Shown: positions 16,993-24,117 of the stretch, piece after piece
How the letters are laid out: every line of letters begins with the position of its first letter
How positions within the stretch are numbered: the stretch's first letter is position 1
Assembly (NCBI GenBank): GCA_020832135.1
Contig: JAFIFG010000123.1
Coordinates: 62,001 to 126,000 of the forward strand
DNA length: 64,000 nucleotides
Direction: 5' to 3'
Source: Clostridiaceae bacterium
GTDB lineage: Bacteria > Bacillota > Clostridia > Peptostreptococcales > Natronincolaceae
Notes under the pieces: generated by a model
Told to the model about the DNA's origin: nothing
The model's input: only the letters and a program-made list of their open reading frames with translations
The model's database searches: none
Program-made: the position numbers and the translations under genes

Positions 16993-18219
16993 ATGAATGC
17001 AGAGGAAAAAATAAAATTAGTAGAGGCTTTAGAGAAACTTAAGGAAGATTGTGAGAAACGCAGACAAAAAAGAATCGATGGACTTTGGAGAGAAATAGTT
17101 CCTCCTAATAATTTAGCATCCTTTCTTAATGAACTTACCAAGGCGGAAATAGATGAAATAAGAAAAAAATTGGAATTAAAAAGTATAAGCAAATTAAAAA
17201 AACAAGAGTTAATAGAGGTATTAATAAAGCTTATACCTGAAGAGGTAAGAGAGACAATTGATTTTTTTGATGTTGAGAGATACAATATAGCAAAAATAAT
17301 TTATAATGGGGGCGGGTTTGTTACTACAGATAAATTGCCTTTGGATATAGAAAAGATAGAATTTTTCAAGTCCCATGGGCTTATTTTTCCAGGGTTAAAA
17401 CAAGGGGTAAAAGGCTTATTTATGCCAACAGAAATTATGGAAGCTTTTGTAGAGTTTGATGATAGTACTGTGCAAAAAAGTATTCAACGTAATGAAGAAT
17501 GGATTGGATTAACTAAAGGTGCCCTATTCTATTACGGTATTACTGATGTTTATACACTTGAAAAAATTATAATAGAAGATAATAAAGGAAATGAAGATCT
17601 AAAAAAATATATTCAGGTAATAAATAAGGCTATGACCTATCATAAGGAAATTTGTCATAACAAAGAAGGTTATTACTATTATAGTGTTGGGGACAGCAAA
17701 GAGCTGGCTCAGCGGCAAGAAATGCGATCTAACTTAGATTATTACTCCTTTACAAAAGAGCAATTGTTGAAGGCTGGAGCAAAAGGTTATGTGGAACAAA
17801 CACCAGAAATTAATGATTTTATTGCTTTTTTAAATAAACATTATAGATTATCCATAGAAGAATCAGAAGAGATATTACAGCAGTGTATTACATTAATTAA
17901 AATCAGCGGAGATCATAATGTTATAATGGATTATTTACAAGAGCGTTTAACATCTCCAACTCTTGAAATAACCCAACAGTTGGTAGGAAAAGTTACGGAC
18001 ATTTATAATAACACTCGTATGTGGGAATTAAAGGGTCATACCCCTGTAGAGGTTAGCCGAATAATAGAGGATCCAATAAAACCACTTGTTATTGATGATT
18101 TTTCTACAGAACATAAACAGGGAAAAGTAATAGACTTAAACAAACATCGAAAGATAGGAAGAAATGAGGCATGTCCTTGTGGAAGTAATAAAAAGCATAA
18201 AAAGTGTTGTGGTAAATAA
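16993..18219 (+). CDS. SEC-C motif protein with N-terminal Rho-N/SAP-like helix region
   Basis: Cytoplasmic protein of 408 residues that I can classify only by its ends. The C terminus is a SEC-C zinc motif (CPCGSNKKHKKCCGK), also found at the end of SecA and in many uncharacterised proteins. The N-terminal 80 residues contain FLNELTKAEIDEIRKKLELKSISKLKKQELIEVL in overlapping form, here cited as LNELTKAE and LKKQELIEVL, like a Rho-N/SAP helix pair that could touch nucleic acid. The middle is Tyr/Glu-rich and without known motif. The start codon has AAGAGGAT upstream. Its neighbours (repair nuclease before, SOS-type promoter after) hint at a DNA- or stress-linked role, but this is inference. 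Confidence 0.8.
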   Translation: MNAEEKIKLVEALEKLKEDCEKRRQKRIDGLWREIVPPNNLASFLNELTKAEIDEIRKKLELKSISKLKKQELIEVLIKLIPEEVRETIDFFDVERYNIAKIIYNGGGFVTTDKLPLDIEKIEFFKSHGLIFPGLKQGVKGLFMPTEIMEAFVEFDDSTVQKSIQRNEEWIGLTKGALFYYGITDVYTLEKIIIEDNKGNEDLKKYIQVINKAMTYHKEICHNKEGYYYYSVGDSKELAQRQEMRSNLDYYSFTKEQLLKAGAKGYVEQTPEINDFIAFLNKHYRLSIEESEEILQQCITLIKISGDHNVIMDYLQERLTSPTLEITQQLVGKVTDIYNNTRMWELKGHTPVEVSRIIEDPIKPLVIDDFSTEHKQGKVIDLNKHRKIGRNEACPCGSNKKHKKCCGK

Positions 18220-18259
18220 AGTAAATAAAGTATAAAAATTAAAATTAAATAAATTCCTC

Positions 18260-18288
18260 TTTACACAGAACACATGTTCATATATAAT
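18260..18288 (+). promoter_or_regulatory. Sigma-A promoter of the SOS-type micro-ORF
   Basis: The -35 box TTTACA (18260-18265) and the perfect -10 box TATAAT (18283-18288) are separated by exactly 17 bases. The predicted start is near 18295, between two LexA-type boxes. The first box fills the spacer and the second covers the early transcribed region, so a bound repressor would block RNA polymerase. Confidence 0.8.
18268..18279 (+). promoter_or_regulatory. LexA (Cheo-type) box 1
   Basis: GAAC-ACAT-GTTC is a perfect match to the Gram-positive LexA/DinR consensus GAAC-N4-GTTC and lies in the promoter spacer. The four middle bases also fit the RNRY pattern known for B. subtilis. Confidence 0.8.
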
Positions 18289-18299
18289 ATAGATATATA

Positions 18300-18312
18300 G
18301 AACATACGTTTG
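18300..18312 (+). promoter_or_regulatory. LexA (Cheo-type) box 2
   Basis: GAAC-ATAC-GTTTG matches the LexA consensus with T in the allowed pyrimidine position and the RNRY middle. It is centred 33 bases after box 1 (about three helical turns), so two dimers could bind the same face. Confidence 0.75.
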
Positions 18313-18331
18313 AATACGGAGGGGGATAATA

Positions 18332-18424
18332 ATGAAGTCAATTATTTTTGTAGGTACAGTAAAGGAACTTAGGGAATATTTACATCAATGGAAGAAAGAT
18401 GCCTTAAAAAACAAGATAAGATAG
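18332..18424 (+). CDS. 30-residue SOS-type micropeptide, possible MciZ-like division inhibitor
   Basis: Micro-ORF with an excellent ribosome site (GGAGGGGGAT, ATG 7-8 bases on) behind a LexA-controlled promoter. The peptide has a short hydrophobic strand (SIIFVG), then an amphipathic helix (TVKELREYLHQWKKDALKN) and a basic end; there is no membrane segment. The pattern hydrophobic strand, VG, then ELR and a helix resembles the start of B. subtilis MciZ (GVVLVGKAWEIRAKLKEY, recalled from memory), a 40-residue peptide that caps FtsZ filaments. Function by analogy would be halting division after DNA damage, as YneA or SosA do in other Firmicutes, but those are membrane proteins. The ORF is real by context; the MciZ link is tentative. 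Confidence 0.65.
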   Translation: MKSIIFVGTVKELREYLHQWKKDALKNKIR

Positions 18425-18531
18425 TTAATGAATTCATATTAACCATTCGTAGACACTAGCAACCATTCCCTTGAGCATAATAATTATGAAATCAAATCTT
18501 GATCCAATCAACATTCATATTGATACATATA

Positions 18532-18576
18532 AAAAAACCCTGTAGAAACGGTAGAAGCCTTCTAAAGGGTTTTTTA
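18532..18576 (+). terminator. Terminator of the micro-ORF transcript
   Basis: AAAAAACCCT and AGGGTTTTTT form the base of a hairpin, with an inner TAGAA/TTCTA helix. The T run is part of the right arm. It closes a transcript of about 280 bases that contains only the 30-residue ORF. Between the ORF and this hairpin (18425-18531) I see no second ORF with a site. Confidence 0.8.
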
Positions 18577-18689
18577 AAATTCTATCACTAGTGGTTACTA
18601 TTTGCTAGTCATAGTACTTGTTCACTCTAGACTATGTGTAGTACCTATGGTTTTAGTGAAGAAATTAATACTGGGAAAATTTAAAAATA

Positions 18690-18698
18690 TGCTATAAT
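18690..18698 (+). promoter_or_regulatory. Extended -10 promoter of the YaiI/YqxD gene
   Basis: TG-C-TATAAT, 52 bases before the start codon at 18750. The same extended element occurs before the two-component operon. No -35 consensus is seen. Confidence 0.5.
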
Positions 18699-18749
18699 GA
18701 AAACATACAGCACTAAAGAAAATAATATAAAGAAAATTAGGTGAGGCTG

Positions 18750-19187
18750 ATGAAGATACTGGTGGATGCAGATGGATGTCCGGTAAAGGGAATCATCTCA
18801 AAGGTGGCAAAGGAATACGGTATAGAGCTAGTAATAGTAAAGAGTATTTGTCATGAAGTACAGGATGACTATGCAAAGGTTATAACGGTTGATGCTGGTA
18901 GGGATATGGCAGATATTGTGCTTATTAATCATACTGTAAAGGGTGACATTGTAGTGACTCAAGACTATGGAGTAGCTGCTTTGGCTCTTGGTAAAGGATC
19001 TATGGCTATTAATCAACAGGGGTGGTTATACACCAATGAAAATATAGATGGCTTATTGATGAAAAGACACATAAATCAGGAAATAAGAAGAAAACATAAG
19101 AAATATACAAAAATACCAAAAAGGACAAAAGAGGATGATAAGAGATTTGAGGAGCAATTTCGCCAACTTATTATTTCTAAGCTATAA
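18750..19187 (+). CDS. YaiI/YqxD family protein (UPF0178, DUF188)
   Basis: Small cytoplasmic protein of 145 residues in the UPF0178 family, which has a PIN-like/NYN nuclease fold; no activity is proven. The family signature is at the start (MKILVDADGCPVK), followed by VDAGRDMADIVLINHTVKGDIVVTQDYGVAALAL with conserved acidic residues, then a basic C-terminal helix (RRKHKKYTKIPKRTKEDDKRF). The ATG at 18750 with AGGTGAGG upstream is used instead of the GTG at 18741, matching family N termini. The flavoprotein gene follows after 34 bases. Confidence 0.9.
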   Translation: MKILVDADGCPVKGIISKVAKEYGIELVIVKSICHEVQDDYAKVITVDAGRDMADIVLINHTVKGDIVVTQDYGVAALALGKGSMAINQQGWLYTNENIDGLLMKRHINQEIRRKHKKYTKIPKRTKEDDKRFEEQFRQLIISKL

Positions 19188-19221
19188 ATACATAAGATGA
19201 ATAGACAATAGAAGGGTGTAT

Positions 19222-20457
19222 ATGATGAAAAATAAAAAAGTTATTATTATAGGTGGAGGTCCTGCAGGGATGATGGCGGCTATCACAGCAGCTGAAAACA
19301 GTAGTGATGTAATTTTGATGGAAAAAAACTCAGAGGTAGGGAAAAAGCTAAGGATCACTGGAGGCGGTAGGTGCAATGTAACCAATAGTGGATCACCTAC
19401 TGATATCATGGAAAAGGTAGTTTCTAATAGCAAGTTTCTATATAAAAGCTTAAATGCTTTTACTAGTAAGGAACTAATGGAACTTATAGAAAGAAAAGGT
19501 TGTCCTCTTAAGGTGGAAGAAAAGGGAAAGATATTTCCCGTCAGCGATAATTCCGGTGATGTTATCAAAGTTTTCGAAGAATTACTAGAGGAGAAAAGGG
19601 TGAAAATATATCTCCAGTGTGAGGCAAAGGATATTGTGGTGGAGGATAACAAAGTGGTAGGTGTGAAAACCAGTGACCAAAAAGTGTTTTTATGTGATGC
19701 TGTAATCCTAGCTACAGGTGGTGTATCTTATCCCCATACTGGTAGTACTGGTGAAGGACATACTATTTCTAAAACCTTAGGTCATGGTGTTTCTTCATTA
19801 AAGCCTAGCTTAATCTCCATGGAAATTAGAGAAAAATGGTTAACTGAAATGACGGGGATATCCCTTAACAGCGTTGTCATTAAAACAAGAATAGGAAAGA
19901 AGACGATAGCTGTTGATGGAGATCTACTGTTTACACACTATGGTATTTCTGGTCCTTCTGTATTTCAGTTAAGTACCTATTTAAATAAAGTGGACTTGCC
20001 CCAAGAGGGACATGAGATTTCTGTAGACTTTGTCCCTAAAGTTACCCAGGAGGAATTAAAGGAAAGGTTTATTTCATCAGAATATAGCAATAAACAAATT
20101 TCTACTATTTTAACGGAGTATTGGCCTAAAAAATTCATTACAGGCTTATTAGATAAACTAAATATTGATCATAGCATGAGTATGAATCAACTCATCAAAA
20201 AAGATAGAAATAAGTTAATGAATGCATTAAAGGAATTTAAAATTACAGTTCTACGGTTGAGGAGTGTCAAAGATGCCATTGTTACTTCTGGTGGTATAGC
20301 TGTAAAGGAGGTAAACCCTGCAACCATGGAGTCAAAGTTAATCAAGGGATTGTTTTTTGCTGGTGAAGTCTTGGATGTGGATGCTTTAACAGGAGGGTAC
20401 AATTTACAAATAGCATTCTCCACTGGATATGTGGCAGGAATGAATAGTGTGGAGTAA
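19222..20457 (+). CDS. HI0933/BaiN-type FAD/NAD(P) flavoprotein
   Basis: Cytoplasmic FAD-dependent oxidoreductase of about 411 residues. The N-terminal Rossmann motif is VIIIGGGPAGMMAAITAAE. It is followed by the family's GKKLRITGGGRCNVTNSG block, an ATGGVSYPHTGSTGEGHTI loop, LLFTHYGISGPSVFQLS and the C-terminal FAD contacts GLFFAGEVLDVDALTGGYNLQIAF. Members include BaiN, a bile-acid dehydroxylation reductase, and YtfP/YhiN proteins of unknown role. No bai genes are nearby, so a general housekeeping redox role is likelier. The start is one of two tandem ATGs (19222, 19225) after GAAGGGTG. Confidence 0.92.
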   Translation: MMKNKKVIIIGGGPAGMMAAITAAENSSDVILMEKNSEVGKKLRITGGGRCNVTNSGSPTDIMEKVVSNSKFLYKSLNAFTSKELMELIERKGCPLKVEEKGKIFPVSDNSGDVIKVFEELLEEKRVKIYLQCEAKDIVVEDNKVVGVKTSDQKVFLCDAVILATGGVSYPHTGSTGEGHTISKTLGHGVSSLKPSLISMEIREKWLTEMTGISLNSVVIKTRIGKKTIAVDGDLLFTHYGISGPSVFQLSTYLNKVDLPQEGHEISVDFVPKVTQEELKERFISSEYSNKQISTILTEYWPKKFITGLLDKLNIDHSMSMNQLIKKDRNKLMNALKEFKITVLRLRSVKDAIVTSGGIAVKEVNPATMESKLIKGLFFAGEVLDVDALTGGYNLQIAFSTGYVAGMNSVE

Positions 20458-20477
20458 TCTTTTTATAATGTTTAAGA

Positions 20478-20527
20478 GAAGAGCATGAATATTTCCTCTG
20501 TCATAGGAGAATATATTCATGCTCTTC
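20478..20527. terminator. Long hairpin between convergent genes
   Basis: Fifteen-base perfect arms (GAAGAGCATGAATAT) enclose an inner TCCT/AGGA helix, between the convergent flavoprotein and ABC ATPase genes. There is no strong U tract on either side, so it may act by blocking 3' decay as well as by termination. A smaller palindrome at 20548-20562 (GTCTGTA/TACAGAC with a central A) overlaps the ATPase stop codon. Confidence 0.7.
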
Positions 20528-20561
20528 CTTTAGGTAATATCTGGTTTGTCTGTAATACAGA

Positions 20562-21362
20562 CTAAAAGTTAGAAAATAGCATAGCATCACTAATAGCCTC
20601 TTTAGATTGAATTTCTTCAAAATATCCCAGTAGCTTTTCAATGGTAAGACTTTTCTTTTCTTCTCCTTTAATATCCAGTACAACTTTCCCCCTGTGAAAC
20701 ATAAGCAGTCTATTACCTAGGGATATAGCTTGATTTAAATTGTGGGTTACCATCAAGGTAGTAATTTTTTTCTTTAATACAATGGCTTCCGTAAGCTCAA
20801 TAATTGTCTTGGAGGTTTTAGGATCTAGAGCTGCTGTATGCTCATCCAATAACAGCAACTGTGGATTTGACATCGTGGCCATTAAAAGAGATAATGCCTG
20901 CCTTTGTCCTCCTGATAAAAGCCCCACTTCTGTATGAAGTTTATCCTCTAGTCCAAGGGATAGTTGAGATAATAGATCGATGAAAAAAGGGATATTGTCT
21001 TTTGAGACACCTAAGGACAGATTAAACTTTTTCCCCTTATTATAGGCCATGGATAAATTTTCTAAAACTGTCATTGAAGGTGAGGTGCCTAAGGTTGGAT
21101 TCTGAAATACCCTACCAAATAATTTCGTCCGCTGAAACTCCCATAGCTTAGTAATATCTTTGCCCTTCAAAGTAATAGCTCCTTCATCACTAGATAAGGT
21201 TCCTGCTACAAGGTTTAAAAAAGAAGATTTTCCCGCACCGTTACTGCCTATAATTGTGATAAAGTCACCTTCTTGGATATCCATCCCTAAGCCATCAAAT
21301 AGGATACTTTCATTTACAGTTCCTTTATTGAAAACTTTTACTAGATTTCGCACCTGTAACAT
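20562..21362 (-). CDS. ABC transporter ATP-binding protein (TrpZ-like)
   Basis: Energy-coupling ATPase of an amino-acid-type ABC importer. It has Walker A GSNGAGKSS, Q-loop VFQNPTLG, signature LSGGQRQAL, Walker B LLLLDEHTAALD and switch His in VTHN. It is 267 residues long with the ATG at 21362, 8 bases after GGAGG. The gene is the last of three and starts inside the permease gene (38-base overlap), implying translational coupling. The EHTAALDPKT form is typical of the clostridial and streptococcal TrpXYZ-type systems; the ligand is uncertain. It falls under the leader at 23313-23555. Confidence 0.93.
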   Translation of the reverse strand: MLQVRNLVKVFNKGTVNESILFDGLGMDIQEGDFITIIGSNGAGKSSFLNLVAGTLSSDEGAITLKGKDITKLWEFQRTKLFGRVFQNPTLGTSPSMTVLENLSMAYNKGKKFNLSLGVSKDNIPFFIDLLSQLSLGLEDKLHTEVGLLSGGQRQALSLLMATMSNPQLLLLDEHTAALDPKTSKTIIELTEAIVLKKKITTLMVTHNLNQAISLGNRLLMFHRGKVVLDIKGEEKKSLTIEKLLGYFEEIQSKEAISDAMLFSNF

Positions 21363-22239
21363 TATGAACACCTCCTATTTTTATAAGGGATTTAAGATTA
21401 AGGTTAAAGGGAAGTTTTTTTCCATTTATACCTAAGGCAGTGATGACAATAATTGAAGTAATAAGTTTTAAATCCGATGGTGGCAGCCCTAATCTTAAAG
21501 CAGAGGCGATGGTGGTTCTATATAAAATAGTTCCAAACAATGCCATAGAAGTAGCTGTTACAAAAGAAAAGCGTTTTAAAAGGGCTTCTCCTAAAATAAT
21601 AGCGGCTAATCCCATAATAATCATACCTGTTCCCATACCAACATCAGAGAATCTTTGGTACTGTGCCATCATGGATCCTGATAAAGCTACAAGACCATTT
21701 GAGAGCATTAAACCCATAATTTTCATCATTCCTATATCGATACCGAGGGAGGTTACCATTTGAGGGTTATCTCCAGTGGCTCTTAAAAGAAAACCTAGTT
21801 TAGTTTTAAAAAATAAGTCTAAGAGAAGCTTTGCTACAAAAACAAAAATTGCAACGATAAGAACTGGAGGTAAGCTATTAGAAAATATAGTTTCTTGAGT
21901 AAATAATGGAATATTGGCTCTACCCATGATTCTTAGGTTGATGGAATATAATCCAATCATTACTAAAATTCCTGATAAAAGATTAGTTATCTTTAACTTA
22001 ACGTGCAATAAACCTGTAATACCCCCTGATATCATTCCTGCAAACATGGATAATAAGCAAGCTAAAAAGGGATTGATGCCCATGACTAAAAGTGTAGCTG
22101 TAACAGCAGCTCCCAAAGGGAAGCTGCCATCTACAGATAAATCCGGAAAATCTAATATTTTATAAGTAATATATACACCTAAGCTCATAATAGCAAATAT
22201 AAGACCCTGTTCTAGAATGCTTAACCAAAAGCTAGTCAT
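21325..22239 (-). CDS. ABC transporter permease (TrpY-like)
   Basis: Membrane permease of the BPD_transp_2 (branched-chain amino acid/ribose) fold, with about eight helices in 304 residues. It contains ILDFPDLSVDGSFPLGAAV near the N terminus and the ATGDNPQMVTSLGID cytoplasmic loop that couples to the ATPase. Both are characteristic of permeases paired with TrpX-type binding proteins. The start at 22239 overlaps the stop of the binding-protein gene (8-base overlap), again suggesting coupling. An alternative ATG at 22254 would add five residues. Confidence 0.92.
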   Translation of the reverse strand: MTSFWLSILEQGLIFAIMSLGVYITYKILDFPDLSVDGSFPLGAAVTATLLVMGINPFLACLLSMFAGMISGGITGLLHVKLKITNLLSGILVMIGLYSINLRIMGRANIPLFTQETIFSNSLPPVLIVAIFVFVAKLLLDLFFKTKLGFLLRATGDNPQMVTSLGIDIGMMKIMGLMLSNGLVALSGSMMAQYQRFSDVGMGTGMIIMGLAAIILGEALLKRFSFVTATSMALFGTILYRTTIASALRLGLPPSDLKLITSIIVITALGINGKKLPFNLNLKSLIKIGGVHNVTGAKSSKSFQ

Positions 22240-23266
22240 TTTGTACCACACCATCCTTTATCAAAGTAGCATTTTTCTTTAAGTCTTCAGGAATTGTTAG
22301 ATTAAGTTTTTCTGCTGTGTCAAGGTTAATGGAAAGCTCTAAATCCTCAAGTGTACCAATAGACATATCAGCTGGATTTTTTCCATTAAGCACTTCCACA
22401 GCCATGGAAGCAGTTTGTAAACCTAACCTGTAGTAATCTACACCTTCAGTGGCAAGAGCACCACCCTTTACATGAGCTGGCTCAGCCCCTATAACGGGAA
22501 TATTATTTTCAATAGCTTTAGTTGTAATTAGGGGCATAGAGGATGCCACTACATTGTCTTTGATGGTATACAAAACATCTACTCTACTTAATAAGTAATC
22601 TAAAGATTGATTTACATCATTAATACTATTTACAGAAGCGGTAACTATTTCCATACCAAAGTTAGAAGCTACTTCCTTAGCAGTATTAACTTGAACCTCT
22701 GAATTTGTTTCACTGGTGTTATATAATATACCAACCCTTTTGGCATTAGGGACGAATGTTTTCATCAATTGAAAATGCTTTTCTGGTGGTGTTGCATCAC
22801 TGGTACCTGTTACATTGGTGCCAGATCTTTCCCAAGAATCAACAAGACCAGCCGCCACTGGATCTGTTACTGCTGTAATTAAGATCGGGATATCTTTAGT
22901 GGCTTGAAAAGCTGTTTGAGCTGTTGGTGTAGCAATAGCTAGGATTAAATCCTTTTTCTGAGCTGAAAAGCTTTCGCCAATAGTTTGGGCTGTAGCAATT
23001 TCACCTTGAGCATTTTGAAGCTCAAAAGCGATGTTTTCTCCCTCTATAAAACCCTCAGCTGCTAAACCATCAATAAAACCTTCTCTTGCAGCATCTAAAG
23101 CTGGATGCTCAATGATTTGTGTTATACCAACTTGAATAACTGTTGTTTCTGTAGCCTCCTGCACATCTTCTGCTGGTGAAGTAGAGGTATCTGTACAACC
23201 TACCAATAACACCCCAATTAAAAGCAAACTCACAATCACACTTAACGTTCTTTTCATTCCTACCAT
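22232..23266 (-). CDS. ABC transporter substrate-binding lipoprotein (TrpX family)
   Basis: Extracellular lipid-anchored binding protein of 344 residues. The signal peptide ends in the lipobox LLVGC (Cys24), followed by a Ser/Thr/Glu linker. The mature part is the ABC_sub_bind (DUF534) two-lobe fold with QVGITQIIEHPALDAAREGFIDGL, ITAVTDPVAAGLV, VTGTSDATPP and PVIGAEPAHVKGGALATEGVDYYRLG, the last hallmark stretch cited here only in part. Family members bind Trp, Tyr or other small ligands; histidine is a candidate because of the HutP regulator next door. Strong site AAGGAGG. It is the first gene of the operon, 47 bases after the attenuator. Confidence 0.92.
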   Translation of the reverse strand: MVGMKRTLSVIVSLLLIGVLLVGCTDTSTSPAEDVQEATETTVIQVGITQIIEHPALDAAREGFIDGLAAEGFIEGENIAFELQNAQGEIATAQTIGESFSAQKKDLILAIATPTAQTAFQATKDIPILITAVTDPVAAGLVDSWERSGTNVTGTSDATPPEKHFQLMKTFVPNAKRVGILYNTSETNSEVQVNTAKEVASNFGMEIVTASVNSINDVNQSLDYLLSRVDVLYTIKDNVVASSMPLITTKAIENNIPVIGAEPAHVKGGALATEGVDYYRLGLQTASMAVEVLNGKNPADMSIGTLEDLELSINLDTAEKLNLTIPEDLKKNATLIKDGVVQND

Positions 23267-23312
23267 ACTACCATCCTCCTTGTAAATTTTAGTTAATATT
23301 ATTTATGGTAAT

Positions 23313-23336
23313 AAAAAAACTCTCCATAGGAGAGTT
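23313..23336 (-). terminator. Leader attenuator of the ABC operon
   Basis: On the minus strand AACTCTCC-TAT-GGAGAGTT is followed by seven T residues: a compact intrinsic terminator placed 47 bases before the binding-protein start and about 185 bases after the operon promoter. Its position inside the leader means that read-through must be regulated. The segment TCTCCTA of its left arm and loop is complementary to TAGGAGA at 23398-23404 in the upstream leader. Confidence 0.85.
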
Positions 23337-23397
23337 AATAGACATGTTATAAAAACCTTTTAACGATACAAAAATAAAAGGTATAAAAAACAGCATA

Positions 23398-23505
23398 TCT
23401 CCTACCAACCTACTATACTACCTATGCCTATGAATTTTTTATAAAATACTTACTACCGTTGCTACCTATTCTACATTCCTACATAATACTATTCTACAAA
23501 AGCTA
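23398..23505 (-). promoter_or_regulatory. UAG-rich leader element, candidate HutP (or TRAP-like) RNA-binding region
   Basis: Read on the minus strand, this 108-base stretch of the operon leader holds 14 UAG triplets plus a GAG and an AAG. The UAG complements start at 23503, 23494, 23489, 23479, 23471, 23466, 23462 and 23453 (cluster 1) and at 23428, 23422, 23418, 23413, 23410 and 23402 (cluster 2). Within the clusters, series with periods of 8-9 bases can be drawn (23479/23471/23462/23453 and 23418/23410/23402). B. subtilis HutP recognises UAG-type triplets spaced by four bases in two clusters. The last UAG-GAG also forms the candidate antiterminator arm. The HutP gene lies just upstream. This is a proposed site, not a proven one. 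Confidence 0.6.
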
Positions 23506-23526
23506 CAAACAATAAACTTAAAAGCA

Positions 23527-23555
23527 ATTATATACAATTATCTGATAAGTGTCAA
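23527..23555 (-). promoter_or_regulatory. Consensus sigma-A promoter of the ABC operon leader
   Basis: On the minus strand a perfect TTGACA (23550-23555), a 17-base spacer and a perfect TATAAT (23527-23532). It starts a leader of about 250 bases in front of the binding-protein gene. It lies directly after the hutP stop codon, so the operon can be transcribed independently of hutP. Confidence 0.85.
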
Positions 23556-23575
23556 TAGTAAATCACAATTAAAAA

Positions 23576-23992
23576 TTATAGTTCTGGTAGAGATCTGTGA
23601 CCCAATCCAATGACAACTTCATTTAAATGTAGTAAACCGATGTTCATAAAAATACAGACACTGATATGCTCTCCACTGCGGGCGATACCTATTTTTCCAC
23701 CGACATTTAACCCATTTGCTTTAATGGATACTTGAGCAATGGCTTCACGACAAGCTCCTGCCACAGCTCCATCATGAACATGGGACTCCTTTGTGACACC
23801 ACTTCGCTTAGAAGCTACGATCGTTCTTTCTATAATTTTAGGTATGGATGAAATCAAATTACCACCTACATCTACTGCAGTTGTATAGATTTTTTCATTT
23901 TTATATTCTTTGATCAGCTGTTCCTCTTCAGTTCTTGAAGAAATGGCCATCTGAATCGATGCCTTAGCAGCATCGTTGCTGTTTCCTTTCAT
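23576..23992 (-). CDS. hutP: HutP family RNA-binding antiterminator
   Basis: Homologue of HutP, the histidine- and Mg2+-activated protein that binds UAG-containing leader RNA and prevents termination in the B. subtilis hut operon. It has 138 residues (B. subtilis 148). Matching blocks are IVASKRSGV (B. subtilis ASKKSGV), KESHVHDGAVAGACREAI (RESH region with metal-binding His) and the C-terminal VVIGLGHRSLP with another conserved His. No hut genes are in the window. Instead, the next genes on the same strand are an ABC importer operon behind a UAG-rich attenuated leader. That position equals the hutP-terminator-structural gene order in Bacillus, so the transporter is its likely target. Site AGAGGTG precedes ATG. 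Confidence 0.85.
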   Translation of the reverse strand: MKGNSNDAAKASIQMAISSRTEEEQLIKEYKNEKIYTTAVDVGGNLISSIPKIIERTIVASKRSGVTKESHVHDGAVAGACREAIAQVSIKANGLNVGGKIGIARSGEHISVCIFMNIGLLHLNEVVIGLGHRSLPEL

Positions 23993-24014
23993 TTAGCACC
24001 TCTTTTCTTTAGTA

Positions 24015-24035
24015 GTAGAAGATTTCTACATTCTA
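24015..24035 (-). promoter_or_regulatory. UAG-N4-UAG motif and small hairpin in the hutP leader
   Basis: On the minus strand UAG-AAUG-UAG (complements at 24033-24035 and 24026-24028) has exactly the four-base spacing reported for B. subtilis HutP sites. The second UAG is in the stem of a small hairpin (24015-24029, GTAGAA/TTCTAC), shortly before the ribosome site. It may allow autoregulation. A pair is short of the usual three triplets, so this is weak. Confidence 0.35.
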
Positions 24036-24075
24036 AATATTTACCAGTATAATTTTGCACTTTATATTGTATTAT

Positions 24076-24104
24076 ATTCTATATAATTCCAATGTATTTA
24101 TCAA
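24076..24104 (-). promoter_or_regulatory. Putative hutP promoter
   Basis: On the minus strand TTGATA (24099-24104), a 17-base spacer and TAGAAT (24076-24081), one mismatch from consensus in each box, upstream of hutP and downstream of the SprT-like gene. Confidence 0.5.
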
Positions 24105-24117
24105 GTATTAGTTTATA

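Noticed and set aside
23398-23505. TRAP (MtrB) binding site
   Set aside because: The UAG/GAG density fits, but gaps vary from 0 to 18 bases instead of a regular 2-3, and the adjacent gene is HutP rather than MtrB. Kept only as the competing hypothesis.
23267-23575. T-box riboswitch for the TrpXYZ-like operon
   Set aside because: The conserved T-box bulge and specifier loop sequences are absent. The leader is dominated by UAG triplets, and a HutP gene lies beside it.
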